This document shows positions 1 to 8,666 of a stretch of 41,806 nt of DNA, piece after piece. Each line of letters opens with the position of its first letter. Position 1 is the stretch's first letter. Below the pieces are notes generated by a model. It made no database searches. It was not told where the DNA came from and saw only the letters and a program-made list of their open reading frames with translations. The position numbers were made by a program, and so were the translations under genes. Source of the stretch: Myxococcales bacterium (GTDB lineage: Bacteria; Myxococcota_A; Polyangia; Polyangiales; Polyangiaceae); NCBI GenBank assembly GCA_016212965.1, contig JACRDA010000165.1, positions 1 through 41,806 of the forward strand, read 5' to 3'.

Positions 1-1328
1 GCGTAGAACCCCGTGAACGGATACTCCTGCGTCTTGCGGGACTCGGTGAAGATCACCGCCTTGCGAGCGACCCCCTTCTCTTGAGCAAGGTCGAACGCAA
101 GAGGCAGCACCTCGACCAGCTTCGTTGCCTTCGAGTCGCGCTCAACTGACCGGGCCAAGGCAACGAAGCGCTGGAGGTCGGCGAGCTCCGTCCTCGCCTG
201 CTGCTGCGTCTCCGAGATCGCGGCGGGTGCGGCGTTTGCTTTCTCGTCCTCTGGCCACTCCTCGTCGATCTCGTTCAGGGTCTCGAAGTCTTCGGCGAGC
301 GTCTCCTCGACCGGCAGCGGTGGCTTCTCCTGCTCCGACAACCTCTCCACGAACTTGGTCAGCGTGGCGCCGATCGCAGCCGAGGAAGACGCGAGCAGCT
401 TGCGCATGATGAGCGTGATCAGCTTGCGCCGAGCGTTCGGCAGGGCGACGAGCACCTCGCGCTGGAGGTAGGCCGAGACCTCTTCGTAGAGCCGCTCCTC
501 GGCGGGCGACGGGATGAAGTCGGCGGTGTGCGTGAAGCGATTGGTGAACGGGATGTACTCGAGCACCTGTCGGCGAAGCGTTCGCTTGCAGACGTGTTGG
601 ATGCGCTCCCGGAGGGCGGCGTCCCGCTGCGCTGGATCGTCCGCCGTCATGAACTGCGCTTGGAACGCGTCCTGACTTCCGAAGAGTTCGGGGTCGAGGA
701 TGCTGACGAGACCGTAGAGTTCGATCAGTGAGTTCTGGAGCGGTGTCGCGGTGAGCAAAAGCTTCCGAGCAGGCCGGATCGAGTCGACGATCCCCTCGGC
801 AGTCTTCGTGCCCTTGTAAATGCTGCGCAGTCGATGGGCCTCGTCGATGACCACGAGATCCCAGTCGACCTGTTGGACGAGGTCACGCTTGGAGTACACG
901 AACTGGTACGAGCAGATGACGATGCGGTCTTCGACGAGGAACGGATTGGCGATACCCTTCTTCGCGAGGGCGTTGGCTGCCTTCGCCTCGAGGATCACCG
1001 AGGGCAAGAAGAACTTGTCCTCGAGCTCGACCTGCCACTGCTTCCGCAACGTCGCTGGCACGATGAGAAGAATCCGACGCCGCCGCTCAGCCCACTTCTG
1101 CGCCAGGACCAGCGCCGCCTCGATTGTCTTTCCGAGTCCGACTTCGTCGGCGAGCAACACGCCCTTGGAGTACGGCGAGCGCAGAGCGAAGAGGGCTGCA
1201 TCGACCTGGTGAGGGTTGAGGTCGACACGCGCGTTGCCGATCGACCGCGACAGGGCTTCGACGCCGTCGCGCGGGTGCGCGAGCAGCAAGCCGTGAGCCC
1301 AGTACTTCGCGTGGAAGGGCGTCGTCAC
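1..1328 (-). CDS. SNF2-family DEAD/DEAH helicase, N-terminal part (runs off left edge)
   Basis: The first 442 residues of a superfamily 2, SNF2/RapA-type ATPase are visible. Motif I is DEVGLGKT (about residues 61-68), motif II is a canonical DEAH, motif III is LLTATPLQNS, and the fragment ends in the motif IV region (VIFTESRKTQ). The C-terminal helicase lobe lies outside the window. The GTG start overlaps the stop of the upstream HTH gene as GTGA, so the two are probably translationally coupled. Proteins with this N-terminus usually occur in phage-defence or restriction-type clusters with methyltransferases; that role is inferred from family and context. The N-terminus does not resemble DISARM DrmD as I know it. 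The enzyme is expected to translocate on or remodel DNA in the cytoplasm. Confidence 0.85.
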   Translation of the reverse strand, partial: MTTPFHAKYWAHGLLLAHPRDGVEALSRSIGNARVDLNPHQVDAALFALRSPYSKGVLLADEVGLGKTIEAALVLAQKWAERRRRILLIVPATLRKQWQVELEDKFFLPSVILEAKAANALAKKGIANPFLVEDRIVICSYQFVYSKRDLVQQVDWDLVVIDEAHRLRSIYKGTKTAEGIVDSIRPARKLLLTATPLQNSLIELYGLVSILDPELFGSQDAFQAQFMTADDPAQRDAALRERIQHVCKRTLRRQVLEYIPFTNRFTHTADFIPSPAEERLYEEVSAYLQREVLVALPNARRKLITLIMRKLLASSSAAIGATLTKFVERLSEQEKPPLPVEETLAEDFETLNEIDEEWPEDEKANAAPAAISETQQQARTELADLQRFVALARSVERDSKATKLVEVLPLAFDLAQEKGVARKAVIFTESRKTQEYPFTGFY

Positions 1329-1534
1329 GCGTCGCCCTCCGGCCCGTGCTCATCGTCAGTGACGTTGGCATCCTGCGCGCGCACCCACGTGTCGACCTCG
1401 GACAGCTTGAACTTCCAGAGGCGTCCGATCTTGTGCGCGGGAAGGCCTCGCCTCTCGATCCAGCGGTAGATCGAGTCCTTGGCCACCCCCAAATGTTTCG
1501 CGACCTCGTCAACCGAGGCCCAGGGCTCTGTCAT
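1325..1534 (-). CDS. Excisionase-type helix-turn-helix protein
   Basis: This 69-residue protein is almost entirely an HTH_17/MerR-like excisionase domain: VDEVAKHLGV, then SIYRWIERRGLPAHKIGRLWKF, followed by a wing-type segment SEVDTWVR. I chose the ATG at 1534 because a GGAG lies about 9 bases upstream of it; a GTG at 1555 would add seven residues. Its stop overlaps the GTG start of the SNF2 helicase by four bases, so it is the first gene of that operon and probably its DNA-binding regulator or specificity partner. Small HTH_17 proteins serve as excisionases or as regulators in mobile and defence loci. The exact role here is unknown. Confidence 0.75.
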   Translation of the reverse strand: MTEPWASVDEVAKHLGVAKDSIYRWIERRGLPAHKIGRLWKFKLSEVDTWVRAQDANVTDDEHGPEGDA

Positions 1535-1555
1535 CGCGGGCTGCTCCACGGGCAC

Positions 1556-1944
1556 ACGTCCACGCGGTGGACCCTATCGCGAGTCAGCTCTGCCAACAAG
1601 AGCAGAAGACAATCGGCTATAATCGGTGTCCGTTCCGGACTCAGATCGCCCGCTGCCCGACCAGCTCCCGACGTGCGCCACGGTCCCACGGAGCCACTCG
1701 ACCATGGGTTTCGTGCCGTCGACCGAACGCCTCGGTCCATGGGTTCTGTGCGCCGAGCGCGAGCATGCAGGCGACCTTCGCGGAGCGCGGATCCTCGGGG
1801 ACTCACGCGCAAGCAGCGCCAGCGGAACAGCGTTCCCGTCAGAGCGTGGCGGTCCTTCGTGGTCTCGGTCGTCGGCGCCGTCGTGCGGCGTCGTGCGAGG
1901 CGTGATCGCTCGGCCCCTGCCGTCCCCCGTGGCAAGATGCTTCG
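1556..1944. other. Divergent intergenic region between HTH/SNF2 operon and nuclease-helicase gene
   Basis: About 390 bases separate two divergent genes and must hold both promoters. A perfect plus-strand TATAAT lies at 1618-1623, but I see no convincing TTGACA-like element 16-18 bases before it. Two related segments containing CCATGGGTT, near 1703 and 1736, form a short imperfect direct repeat. No reading frame here has the third-position G/C pattern of the real neighbouring genes. Confidence 0.4.
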
Positions 1945-4900
1945 GTGCGCTCCTCCGGCACCACGATCGAGCTGTCCGCGTCGGACCTGTCCCAGTTCCT
2001 GGGCTGCCGGCACCGGACCGCCCTGGATCTGGCGGTGGCGCACGGCCAGCGCGAGGCGCCCACCTGGGTCGACCCGGTCATGCTGGTCCTCCAGCAACGC
2101 GGGCTCGACCACGAGCGTGGCTACGCGGACGCCCTTCGCGCCGAAGGGCTCGTCGTGGTCGACCTCGCCGAGCACGGTGGCGACGATGCGGTGGCCCGCA
2201 CGTTGGACGCCATGCGCGCGGGCGCGAACGTCATCCTTCAGCCCGCGCTCCGGAACGGCCGTTGGTTCGGCCGGCCCGACGTGCTTCGACGGGTCGAGAC
2301 CACGAGCGGGCTCGGCGCATGGTCGTATCAGGTCGTCGACACGAAGCTCGCCAAGGAGACCCGAGGCGGCACCGTCCTCCAGCTCGCGCTCTACTCCGAG
2401 ATGCTGGGCCTCGTTCAGGACGCCATCCCCGAGACCTTCCACGTCGTCACGCCGGATCCGGATGCGCCCGTCCAAACCTTTCGGGTCCAGGACTTCTCGG
2501 CCTACTTCCGGTTCATCCGCGCCCGCCTCGAGGTGACCGCGCAGCAGGAGCCCGATGCGATCGCGGCCGCGAACTACCCCGAGCCAGTGGAGCACTGCGA
2601 CGTGTGCCGGTGGTGGAGTGTCTGCGACAAGCGGCGTCGCGCCGACGATCATCTATCGCTCGTCGCCGGCATCGCGCGGCTCCAGAGCCGAGAGCTGCAG
2701 GCCGCGGGCGTCACCACGCTCGCGCAGCTCGGCACGCTCCCCTTGCCGCTGCAGTTCACGCCTCGACGGGGTGCCGTCGAGACGTACGTCCGCGTGCGCG
2801 AGCAAGCTCGGCTTCAGCTCGCGGGTCGGACCCAGGGCATCCCGGTTCACGAGTTGCTCCCCATCACGCCGGACCAGGGACTCGCTCGGCTGCCGCCCCC
2901 GTCGCCCGGTGATGTCTTCCTCGACCTCGAAGGCGATCCGTTCGCGCGGGACGGCGGGCGCGAGTACCTCTTCGGTCTGGTAACCGTCGCGCGCGATGGC
3001 ACCACCTCGGCGCGCGCGTTCTGGGCCTGCTCGGACAGCGAGGAGCGCGCGGCGTTCGAGGCGGTCGTGGACGAGATCCTCGGTTCTTGGGCGGTGAACC
3101 CCACGATGCACGTCTACCACTACGCTCCCTACGAGCCCTCGGCGTTCAAGCGGTTGATGGGCCGGCATGCGACCCGCGAGACCGAGATCGACCGCATGCT
3201 CCGCGCCGAGTTGTTCGTGGATCTGTGCGCCGTCGTGAAGCACTCGCTGCGCGCGAGCGTGGAGAGGTACTCGATCAAGGACCTCGAGCCCTTCTACGGC
3301 TTCACTCGTACCGTTGCCCTCGCTGATGCGCGAACCAATCTGCGCGTGATCGAACGCGCGCTCGAGCTCGGCGCCGCGGACGCGATCACCGACGAAGTGC
3401 GCGCCGCGGTCGAAGGCTACAACCGCGACGATTGCGTCTCGGCTCTGCGCCTGCGCGACTGGCTGGAACAGCTTCGTGCTTCTCTCGAAGCCGGAGGGAC
3501 GCCGGTCCCGCGTCCAGTACCCACGGATGGCGCGGCGCCGGAGAAGCTCGACGATCGTGCCCGGCGGGTGCAAGCGCTGATGGCGGCGCTCACGGCCGAC
3601 GTTACTGCGGATCGCGCCGAGCAGAATGATGAGCAACAGGGGCGGTTGTTGCTCGCGCATCTTCTCGACTGGCATCGGCGCGAAGCCAAGGCACCGTGGT
3701 GGGAGTTCTTCCGACTGCGCGACCTGTCCGAGGACGAGCTGTTCGCCGAGAAGGCGGCGCTCTCCGGCCTGCACTTCGTTGCTCGCGTCGGAGGAACGAA
3801 GAAGAGTCCGATCGATCGCTACGACTACCCACGCCAGGAGACCGACGTTCGCAAGGACGATGACCTGCATCTACCCGACGGAACGGCCTTCGGGGGCGTC
3901 GAGGCTATCGATCGTGTGGCTCGCACGGTGGACGTGAAGAAGCGCGGCGCACAGGCTGAGGTGCATCCGTCCGCCGTGTTCGCGCACTCGGCGGTGAACA
4001 CCGACGTGCTTGCCGAGGCGCTCCTGCGTATCGCCGCCGACGTGGTTCAGCACGGCGTTTCTGGCGGGACTCAGTACCGAGCTGCGCGCGAGCTCCTCCT
4101 TGGCCGGCCCCCTCGACTTCGAGCCGGGACCTTTGAAGTCGGAACGGATGAGAGCGCCGTCCAATTCGCGGTTCGCATCGCGGCAGATCTCGACGATACG
4201 GTCCTCGCCATCCAGGGGCCTCCGGGTGCCGGGAAAACGTTCACTGGGGCCCAGATGATCTGCGAGCTCGTTCGACAAGGCGCCCGCGTCGGGGTCACTG
4301 CCGTCAGCCACAAGGTCATTCGCAAACTCCTCGACGACGTAGCAATAGCTGCCGGTAGGCTGCGGGTTCAGGTCAACTGCGTTCACAAGGTCACGACCAA
4401 GAGCGACCCGCCATCGACCATGGAGGAGTCCACCGACAACGACGAGGTCATCGCCCGGCTGGGCGACGGGCGGGCTCACGTGGTCGGCGGGACCCAGTGG
4501 CTCTGGGCCCGCCCGGCGTCGCTGGGCGCGATCGACGTTCTATTCGTGGACGAGGCGGGGCAGATGTCGCTCGCGAATGTTCTCGCCGCCTCGCAGGCCG
4601 CGCGGAGTGTCGTGCTGCTCGGCGATCCGCAGCAGCTCGAGCAGCCCCAGCAGGGCACCCACCCCGAGGGTGCCGACGTCTCGGCGCTGGAACACATCCT
4701 GCGGGGTCTCAAGACCATCCCGGCCGATCGTGGGATCTTCTTGCCGGAGACGTGGCGGCTGGCGCCGAGCATCTGCGCGTTCACCTCGGACGTGTTTTAC
4801 GAGGGACGGCTCCACGCGCGGGCCGGGCTCGAGCAGCAGGTGCTCGTTGGAACAGCACCGTTCGAAGGATCCGGACTCTGGGTTGCCGCCGTCGCGCACG

Positions 4901-5367
4901 AAGGGAACCAGAACTCGTCGAGCGAAGAGGTCGACGTGATCGACCGGATCGTTGCGGGCCTGCTTCGTCCCGACGCGGGGTGGATCGATAGCGACGGAGC
5001 GATGCACACGATGACGGCCAACGACATCCTGATCGTCGCACCCTACAACTCCCAGGTCGCTTTGCTCTCCGAACGTCTCGACCGGCGCGGGGTTCGCGGG
5101 GGCACCGTCGACAAGTTTCAGGGCCAGGAGGCGCCCGTCGTCATCTACTCGATGGCGACCTCAACACCCGAGGACGCGCCACGCGGGATGGAGTTCCTCT
5201 ACAGCCTCAACCGCCTGAACGTCGCCACTTCGCGTGCGCGCTGCGCGTGCATTCTCGTCGCGAGCCCGCGCCTGTTCGAGCCCGAGTGCAAGAGCCCAAG
5301 GCAGATGCAGCTCGCGAACGCGATCTGCCGTTACGTCGAGTTCGCCCGCGCTGTCGATGTGGCCTGA
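1945..5367 (+). CDS. TM0106-family RecB-like nuclease fused to RNase H-like exonuclease and SF1 helicase
   Basis: Three enzymatic modules lie in one 1140-residue protein. The N-terminal PD-(D/E)XK nuclease has GRPD (D112), D132-T-K134 and a QxxxY-like QLALY. A likely iron-sulphur set is formed by C21 with C218-X2-C221-X5-C227, as in Cas4/AddB nucleases. Next is a DEDD-type exonuclease domain (DLEGDP near 327-332; YNRDD near residue 492). The C-terminal SF1 helicase has Walker A GPPGAGKT (about 757-764), DEAG (about 869), GDPQQL, GTVDKFQGQE (about 1052) and SRAR. The architecture matches the TIGR03491 family. Start is GTG with a weak ribosome site. Its 3' end overlaps the convergent ParB-like gene by 37 bases. 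Nucleic-acid degradation in defence or repair is inferred from domains and neighbours. Confidence 0.88.
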   Translation: MRSSGTTIELSASDLSQFLGCRHRTALDLAVAHGQREAPTWVDPVMLVLQQRGLDHERGYADALRAEGLVVVDLAEHGGDDAVARTLDAMRAGANVILQPALRNGRWFGRPDVLRRVETTSGLGAWSYQVVDTKLAKETRGGTVLQLALYSEMLGLVQDAIPETFHVVTPDPDAPVQTFRVQDFSAYFRFIRARLEVTAQQEPDAIAAANYPEPVEHCDVCRWWSVCDKRRRADDHLSLVAGIARLQSRELQAAGVTTLAQLGTLPLPLQFTPRRGAVETYVRVREQARLQLAGRTQGIPVHELLPITPDQGLARLPPPSPGDVFLDLEGDPFARDGGREYLFGLVTVARDGTTSARAFWACSDSEERAAFEAVVDEILGSWAVNPTMHVYHYAPYEPSAFKRLMGRHATRETEIDRMLRAELFVDLCAVVKHSLRASVERYSIKDLEPFYGFTRTVALADARTNLRVIERALELGAADAITDEVRAAVEGYNRDDCVSALRLRDWLEQLRASLEAGGTPVPRPVPTDGAAPEKLDDRARRVQALMAALTADVTADRAEQNDEQQGRLLLAHLLDWHRREAKAPWWEFFRLRDLSEDELFAEKAALSGLHFVARVGGTKKSPIDRYDYPRQETDVRKDDDLHLPDGTAFGGVEAIDRVARTVDVKKRGAQAEVHPSAVFAHSAVNTDVLAEALLRIAADVVQHGVSGGTQYRAARELLLGRPPRLRAGTFEVGTDESAVQFAVRIAADLDDTVLAIQGPPGAGKTFTGAQMICELVRQGARVGVTAVSHKVIRKLLDDVAIAAGRLRVQVNCVHKVTTKSDPPSTMEESTDNDEVIARLGDGRAHVVGGTQWLWARPASLGAIDVLFVDEAGQMSLANVLAASQAARSVVLLGDPQQLEQPQQGTHPEGADVSALEHILRGLKTIPADRGIFLPETWRLAPSICAFTSDVFYEGRLHARAGLEQQVLVGTAPFEGSGLWVAAVAHEGNQNSSSEEVDVIDRIVAGLLRPDAGWIDSDGAMHTMTANDILIVAPYNSQVALLSERLDRRGVRGGTVDKFQGQEAPVVIYSMATSTPEDAPRGMEFLYSLNRLNVATSRARCACILVASPRLFEPECKSPRQMQLANAICRYVEFARAVDVA

Positions 5368-5768
5368 GCTTCGAGCGCCTTCCGCTGCTCCTTCCAGCTC
5401 CCGGCGTGCGCCACGGCCCGCAGCGCCCGCTCGCTCATAGGCTCGACGCCGTCCACCGCTTCGACGAAGAGGATCCGTTCCTGGATGTCGGGCGCGAGCA
5501 GGGTCAGGTCGAGCAGGTGCGTGATGCGCGCCCGCGTGAAGCCGAGCCTCCTGGCCACCTCAGCGCGGTCGCGCACGGTACCCCGGTCGATGGCGTCCTG
5601 GATCTTGTGCGCGAGCGCGAGCATGACGGCGACCCGCGCGGGGCGGTGGACGGGCCCGGGCGGCGGCTCTTGGACGAAGCGCTTCCCGTGCCCGCGCTGC
5701 ACGCGGTGAAACGGGCCGGTGACCACCCGCGGGCCAGCCGGGGTGCTGGTGCTCGTCGGGTTCGTCAC
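5331..5768 (-). CDS. ParB-like HTH accessory protein of recombinase module
   Basis: This 145-residue protein has a central helix-turn-helix resembling the KorB/ParB DNA-binding core: DRAEVARRLGFTRARITHLL, followed by LLAPDIQERIL. I see no nuclease or nucleotide-binding motifs. The GTG start overlaps the stop of the serine recombinase as GTGA, and a GGAGGTG ribosome site lies inside the recombinase's last codons, so expression is coupled to that gene. Small HTH proteins of this kind commonly follow large serine recombinases in mobile regions. The 3' end overlaps the convergent nuclease-helicase gene by 37 bases, which suggests the module was pasted against it. A site-binding or directionality role is inference. 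Confidence 0.7.
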   Translation of the reverse strand: MTNPTSTSTPAGPRVVTGPFHRVQRGHGKRFVQEPPPGPVHRPARVAVMLALAHKIQDAIDRGTVRDRAEVARRLGFTRARITHLLDLTLLAPDIQERILFVEAVDGVEPMSERALRAVAHAGSWKEQRKALEAQATSTARANST

Positions 5769-7261
5769 GGTGACACCTCCTGCTGCGCGGGCTGAGACGT
5801 GGCTTCGGCGGGCCCTTCGGCACCGAGGTCGGCCAGGAACACGCTCACCTCGTTCGCGGGCTCGTTCACCTCGACACGCTGGATGACGGCGCGCAGGAGC
5901 CGGCCACGGTTCTCCGGCGTGAGCACGTCCCAGATGCCGCCGAAGTCGGTGAGGCAGCGCGCGACCCAGGCGACCTCGACCTCGAGCGCGTCGAGGTTCG
6001 CGAGCTCCCGTTCGGCGGCGGCGAGCTGGCCTTCGCAGCGTGCGAGCTGGTCACCAACCTGCTGGAGCCGCTCATCGACGAGCTTGCGTGCCGTGCCGGT
6101 CAGGCTCGCCATCGTGTCGATGATGCGGCTGGCCTCGGCGGCCAGCGAGGCGATCTGCGGCGGCAGCTTCTGCCGCTCGGTGACCAGGCCCTTGCGTCGT
6201 TCAGCCACGCGCACCTTCACCCCGTCGGCGACCTCGGTGGCGAGAGTGCCGTCAACGGTCGCCTCGCGGAGGCGATCGACGACGTACGCCTCGATGGCGT
6301 CCGCCGGCAGCGGCGACGACGGGCAGGCCTCCTTGCCCTCCTTGTCCCGCTTCATGCATCGGTAGTAACGATGCTCCGTCCGACCCCGGCGCGTCGACGC
6401 CGGCGTGAAGCCGGACTTGCAGCACGCGCACCGGAGCACGCTGCGCAGGATGTACTCGGGGTTGCGTCCGTGCGTCACCGTCGCCTTCGTCGCGGCCTCG
6501 AGCTGCGATTGGGCGCGCGTGAAGATCTCGCTCTCGATCAGCGGCGCGTGCTCGGCCTTGTGCAGCTCGCCGCCGCTGGCCATGTAGCCCGCGTAGATGG
6601 GGTTCTTGAGGACGCGCAGGACATCGCCCTTCGTCCACGACCGCCCCTCTCGAAGGTTGCCGTTCGCAGCGCGATGTCGCTTCGTCGAGCGCTGTCGTTC
6701 CTTCAGGAGACGCGCGACGCCCAGGGCCGAGCGGTGCTCGATGTAGAGGGCGAAGATCTCGCGGACGAGCACGGCCTCGAGCTCGTCCACGACCAGGCGC
6801 TTCTCCACGACCGTGTAGCCGAGGGGCACCGGGCCGCCCGTCCACTTGCCCTTCCGGCGCGCGCCCGCGATCTTGTCGCGCGTCCGCTCGGCGATCATTT
6901 CCCTCTCGAACTCCGCGAAGCTCATCAACATGTTGAGCGTGAGCCGCCCCATCGCGTCGGCGGTCGAGAAGTTCTGCGTCACGGACACGAACGAGGCGCC
7001 GGCTACGCTGAACCGCTCCATCACCTTGGCGAAGTCGAGCAGCGAACGGCTGAGGCGGTCGACCTTGTAGACGACCACCACATCGATCTTGCCGGCCTCG
7101 ATGTCGGTCAAGAGCCGCTGGAACGCCGGGCGCTCGATGTTCGCGCCGGTGAAGCCGCCGTCATCGTAGTGTTGGTCCACGAGCTTCCAGCCCGGCTGCC
7201 GCTGGATGTAGCCGACGCATGCCTCGCGCTGCGCGTCGAGGCTGTTGAACTCCTGCTCTAC
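5765..7261 (-). pseudogene. Large serine recombinase lacking its catalytic N-terminus
   Basis: The protein matches large serine recombinases from the helix after the catalytic serine onward. It has EQEFNSLDAQREA, then YDDGGFTG, VVVYKVDRLSRS, SFAEFEREMIAERTRDKI, a recombinase domain, a zinc ribbon (CACCKSGF ... YYRC ... ACP) and a C-terminal coiled coil. The usual first 15-20 residues carrying the YxRVS nucleophile are absent. Upstream, the frame runs into the 3' end of the tyrosine integrase and hits a stop near 7333, with no ATG, GTG or TTG before the GTG at 7178-7180. From that GTG a 471-residue product could be made, but it would lack both the nucleophile and the LDAQRE helix. I read it as a truncated, probably inactive gene whose 5' end was replaced by the integrase gene. 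Confidence 0.8.
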
Positions 7262-8232
7262 CTCCGCTTGCGCTTGGTTGCGCGGCGCGTGAGGAGTCGG
7301 GAGGCCGCGTCGACGGCCTGGCGCTTCTGGTCGTCACGAACGTGCGCATACAGCACCAGGGTGTGCGCGACCCGCCGGTGCCCGAGGATCTCCATCACGG
7401 TTCGAGGCTCCGCGCCGGCCTCGAGAAGCAAGCATGCAGCCGTGTGCCGGAGGTCGTGGAAGCTCACGTGGGGCAGGCCCACGGCGCGAAGGGTTGCGGT
7501 GAGGTGGTGGTTCAGCACGCTGAGCCACTGCGGCCGTCCGTCCCCAGGAGACAGGACGTGGTCGGTGGGCGCCCAGATCGCCTTCCGGGTCCCGCGCTCC
7601 TTCACGGAGCGCGTCAGCGCACGGCGGAGCGCGAGCACCGCGGCCCTCGGAAGTGGCACGGACCGCTGGCTCGCGGCCGTCTTCACGCCGTCGATGGCGT
7701 GGCCGCCGCGCCCGGAACGCAGGGTCGTGCGCACGGTCACTACTGCGCGGCGGAGGTCGAGGTCCTTCCACTGCAGCGCGCCCGCTTCGCCGCGTCGCAG
7801 GCCAGCATGGATCGCGAGGACGAAAGCGGGCTCGTAGCGGTGCCCGCGCACCGCGGCGAGCAGACGCGCCGCTTGCACCGGCGAGAGCCACCTCGGAGTG
7901 CGCGGCGCGTAGCGTGGCAGGGGCAAGGCGGCGGTCGGATCTGCCGCGAGCCAGCCGCGATGAGCCGCGGCGCGCAAGGCCGTGCGGAGCACCTGGAGCG
8001 CGGTCCGCACCTTGCGGTTGCTCGCACCTTGGAGTCGCCAGCGATCGCTCGCCGCCGCGATCCGCGCGGTCGTGAGGCGGCGCAACACGACGTCACCGAG
8101 CGAGGGGGCGAGCGTGCCGTGCACCATTTCTGAATACGCTCGGAACGTCGTTGGCCTCGTGCTCGGCCGCACGATGGAGGTCAGCCAATACTCGAGATAG
8201 GCCGAGACGGTCGGGTGCTTGGGGAGTTTCAT
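7258..8232 (-). CDS. Tyrosine-type site-specific integrase
   Basis: This 324-residue phage-type integrase has an apparently complete catalytic set: R146 in AGLRRGE, K184 in the beta-hairpin (GVKTAAS), H259-x-x-R262 in FHDLRHT, H285 in LGHRR and the Tyr nucleophile Y295 in LVLYAHV. The N-terminal SAM-like core-binding domain spans about residues 8-95. It starts at ATG 8232. Its stop codon lies exactly at the junction with the truncated serine recombinase, sharing a base with that frame's first recognisable codon. A decayed copy of residues 102-138 and of the upstream DNA reappears at 14331-14600. It probably mobilised the element that carries the 8667-14349 operon. No attachment site was identified. 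Confidence 0.9.
   Translation of the reverse strand: MKLPKHPTVSAYLEYWLTSIVRPSTRPTTFRAYSEMVHGTLAPSLGDVVLRRLTTARIAAASDRWRLQGASNRKVRTALQVLRTALRAAAHRGWLAADPTAALPLPRYAPRTPRWLSPVQAARLLAAVRGHRYEPAFVLAIHAGLRRGEAGALQWKDLDLRRAVVTVRTTLRSGRGGHAIDGVKTAASQRSVPLPRAAVLALRRALTRSVKERGTRKAIWAPTDHVLSPGDGRPQWLSVLNHHLTATLRAVGLPHVSFHDLRHTAACLLLEAGAEPRTVMEILGHRRVAHTLVLYAHVRDDQKRQAVDAASRLLTRRATKRKRR
7819..7927 (-). repeat. Left copy of duplicated integrase segment (part 1)
   Basis: These 109 bases inside the intact integrase gene align without gaps to 14331-14439, about 90% identical by eye, in the same orientation. Part 2 of the duplication is 8293-8444. The 365 bases between the two parts are missing from the right copy. 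Confidence 0.85.
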
Positions 8233-8292
8233 CCGCCGTCATTCGCACGCCGGAGGCGGTCGCGCTCACGTGCGCTGAAGTCAGGCCGCGGA

Positions 8293-8444
8293 TCAGGGCC
8301 GTCGCCACGTCCACGCGGCCGGATCTCAGGTCGCATCGAGCGGCTCCCCGAGGACCGGGTCGAGGAAGTCCTTGGCCGCCTTCGCTACCTCGTAGAGTGT
8401 CGGCCAAGCGAGCTGTTCTTCCCGCGCCATGGCGGCATAGGGCG
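8293..8444 (-). repeat. Left copy of duplicated integrase-upstream segment (part 2)
   Basis: About 152 bases upstream of the integrase correspond to 14440-14600, with small indels (the right copy has an extra GCACGTCG-like repeat). Together with 7819-7927 this defines a direct repeat flanking the 8667-14349 operon. Confidence 0.8.
8326..8430 (-). pseudogene. Decayed small conserved ORF upstream of integrase
   Basis: A 34-codon frame begins with MAREEQLAWPTL and ends in DPVLGEPLDAT followed by TGA. The right-hand duplicate at 14440-14600 keeps similar codons (MAREDELAWPTL; KEFLHPVLGEP) and reads TGG where this copy has the TGA. It carries a one-base indel of its own, so both copies look broken relative to a slightly longer ancestor of about 45-50 codons. 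The ancestor may have been an integrase-associated small protein. I recognise no family. The coding pattern and the two-copy comparison are the only support. Confidence 0.4.
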
Positions 8445-8585
8445 CTCTCCACGGATCAAGGGGCGCCGGCACCGAGACGGGAAGCGCGTGGGTGCACGAC
8501 TTCGGCGACCACGACGTCGGGCTCGCCGAACGCGTGAAACGCGTCCGCGGAGCTCGCGATGGGACGCGGTCGGGCACGCCGCCCC

Positions 8586-8614
8586 TTGATCTCGAGCGTC
8601 CTGTTTAGTATTTA
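8586..8614 (+). promoter_or_regulatory. Candidate promoter of the XRE-led operon
   Basis: TTGATC at 8586-8591 and TATTTA at 8609-8614 are 17 bases apart, inside an unusually AT-rich patch (TTTAGTATTTA) for this genome. They lie about 50 bases upstream of the XRE gene, whose product is the natural candidate autoregulator. Prediction by eye only. Confidence 0.3.
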
Positions 8615-8666
8615 GGGGACACTGCATCGCCGCCCTGCTTCTCGCGGGGCGCCGAGAGAGGACGAC

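Larger units (their letters stand above)
8233..8666. other. Intergenic region between integrase and the XRE-led operon
   Basis: Besides the decayed small ORF, a minus-strand stretch around 8457-8590 reads as coding-like (FHAFGEPDVVVAEVVHP, then a stop at 8457-8459). It may be another gene remnant. The region must also carry the promoter of the 8667-14349 operon. No complete gene is evident. Confidence 0.35.

Noticed and set aside
1..1328. DISARM DrmD assignment for the SNF2 helicase
   Set aside because: The N-terminus and early helicase placement do not match DrmD as I know it, and no other DISARM gene is visible.
1531..2652. Long minus-strand open frame opposite the nuclease-helicase gene and similar long antisense frames elsewhere
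   Set aside because: These are high-GC antisense shadows: they lack conserved motifs and their codon bias mirrors the opposite-strand gene.
7161..7349. Possible programmed frameshift fusing integrase to serine recombinase near the AGG-TAG at 7255-7263
   Set aside because: There is a GGAGG-like stretch but no slippery heptamer or stimulatory structure. A tyrosine-serine recombinase fusion is unprecedented, so truncation explains it more simply.
5765..8232. tRNA or other obvious integrase attachment site
   Set aside because: No tRNA-like cloverleaf or 3' tRNA repeat was found at the integrase ends or near 14331-14600.
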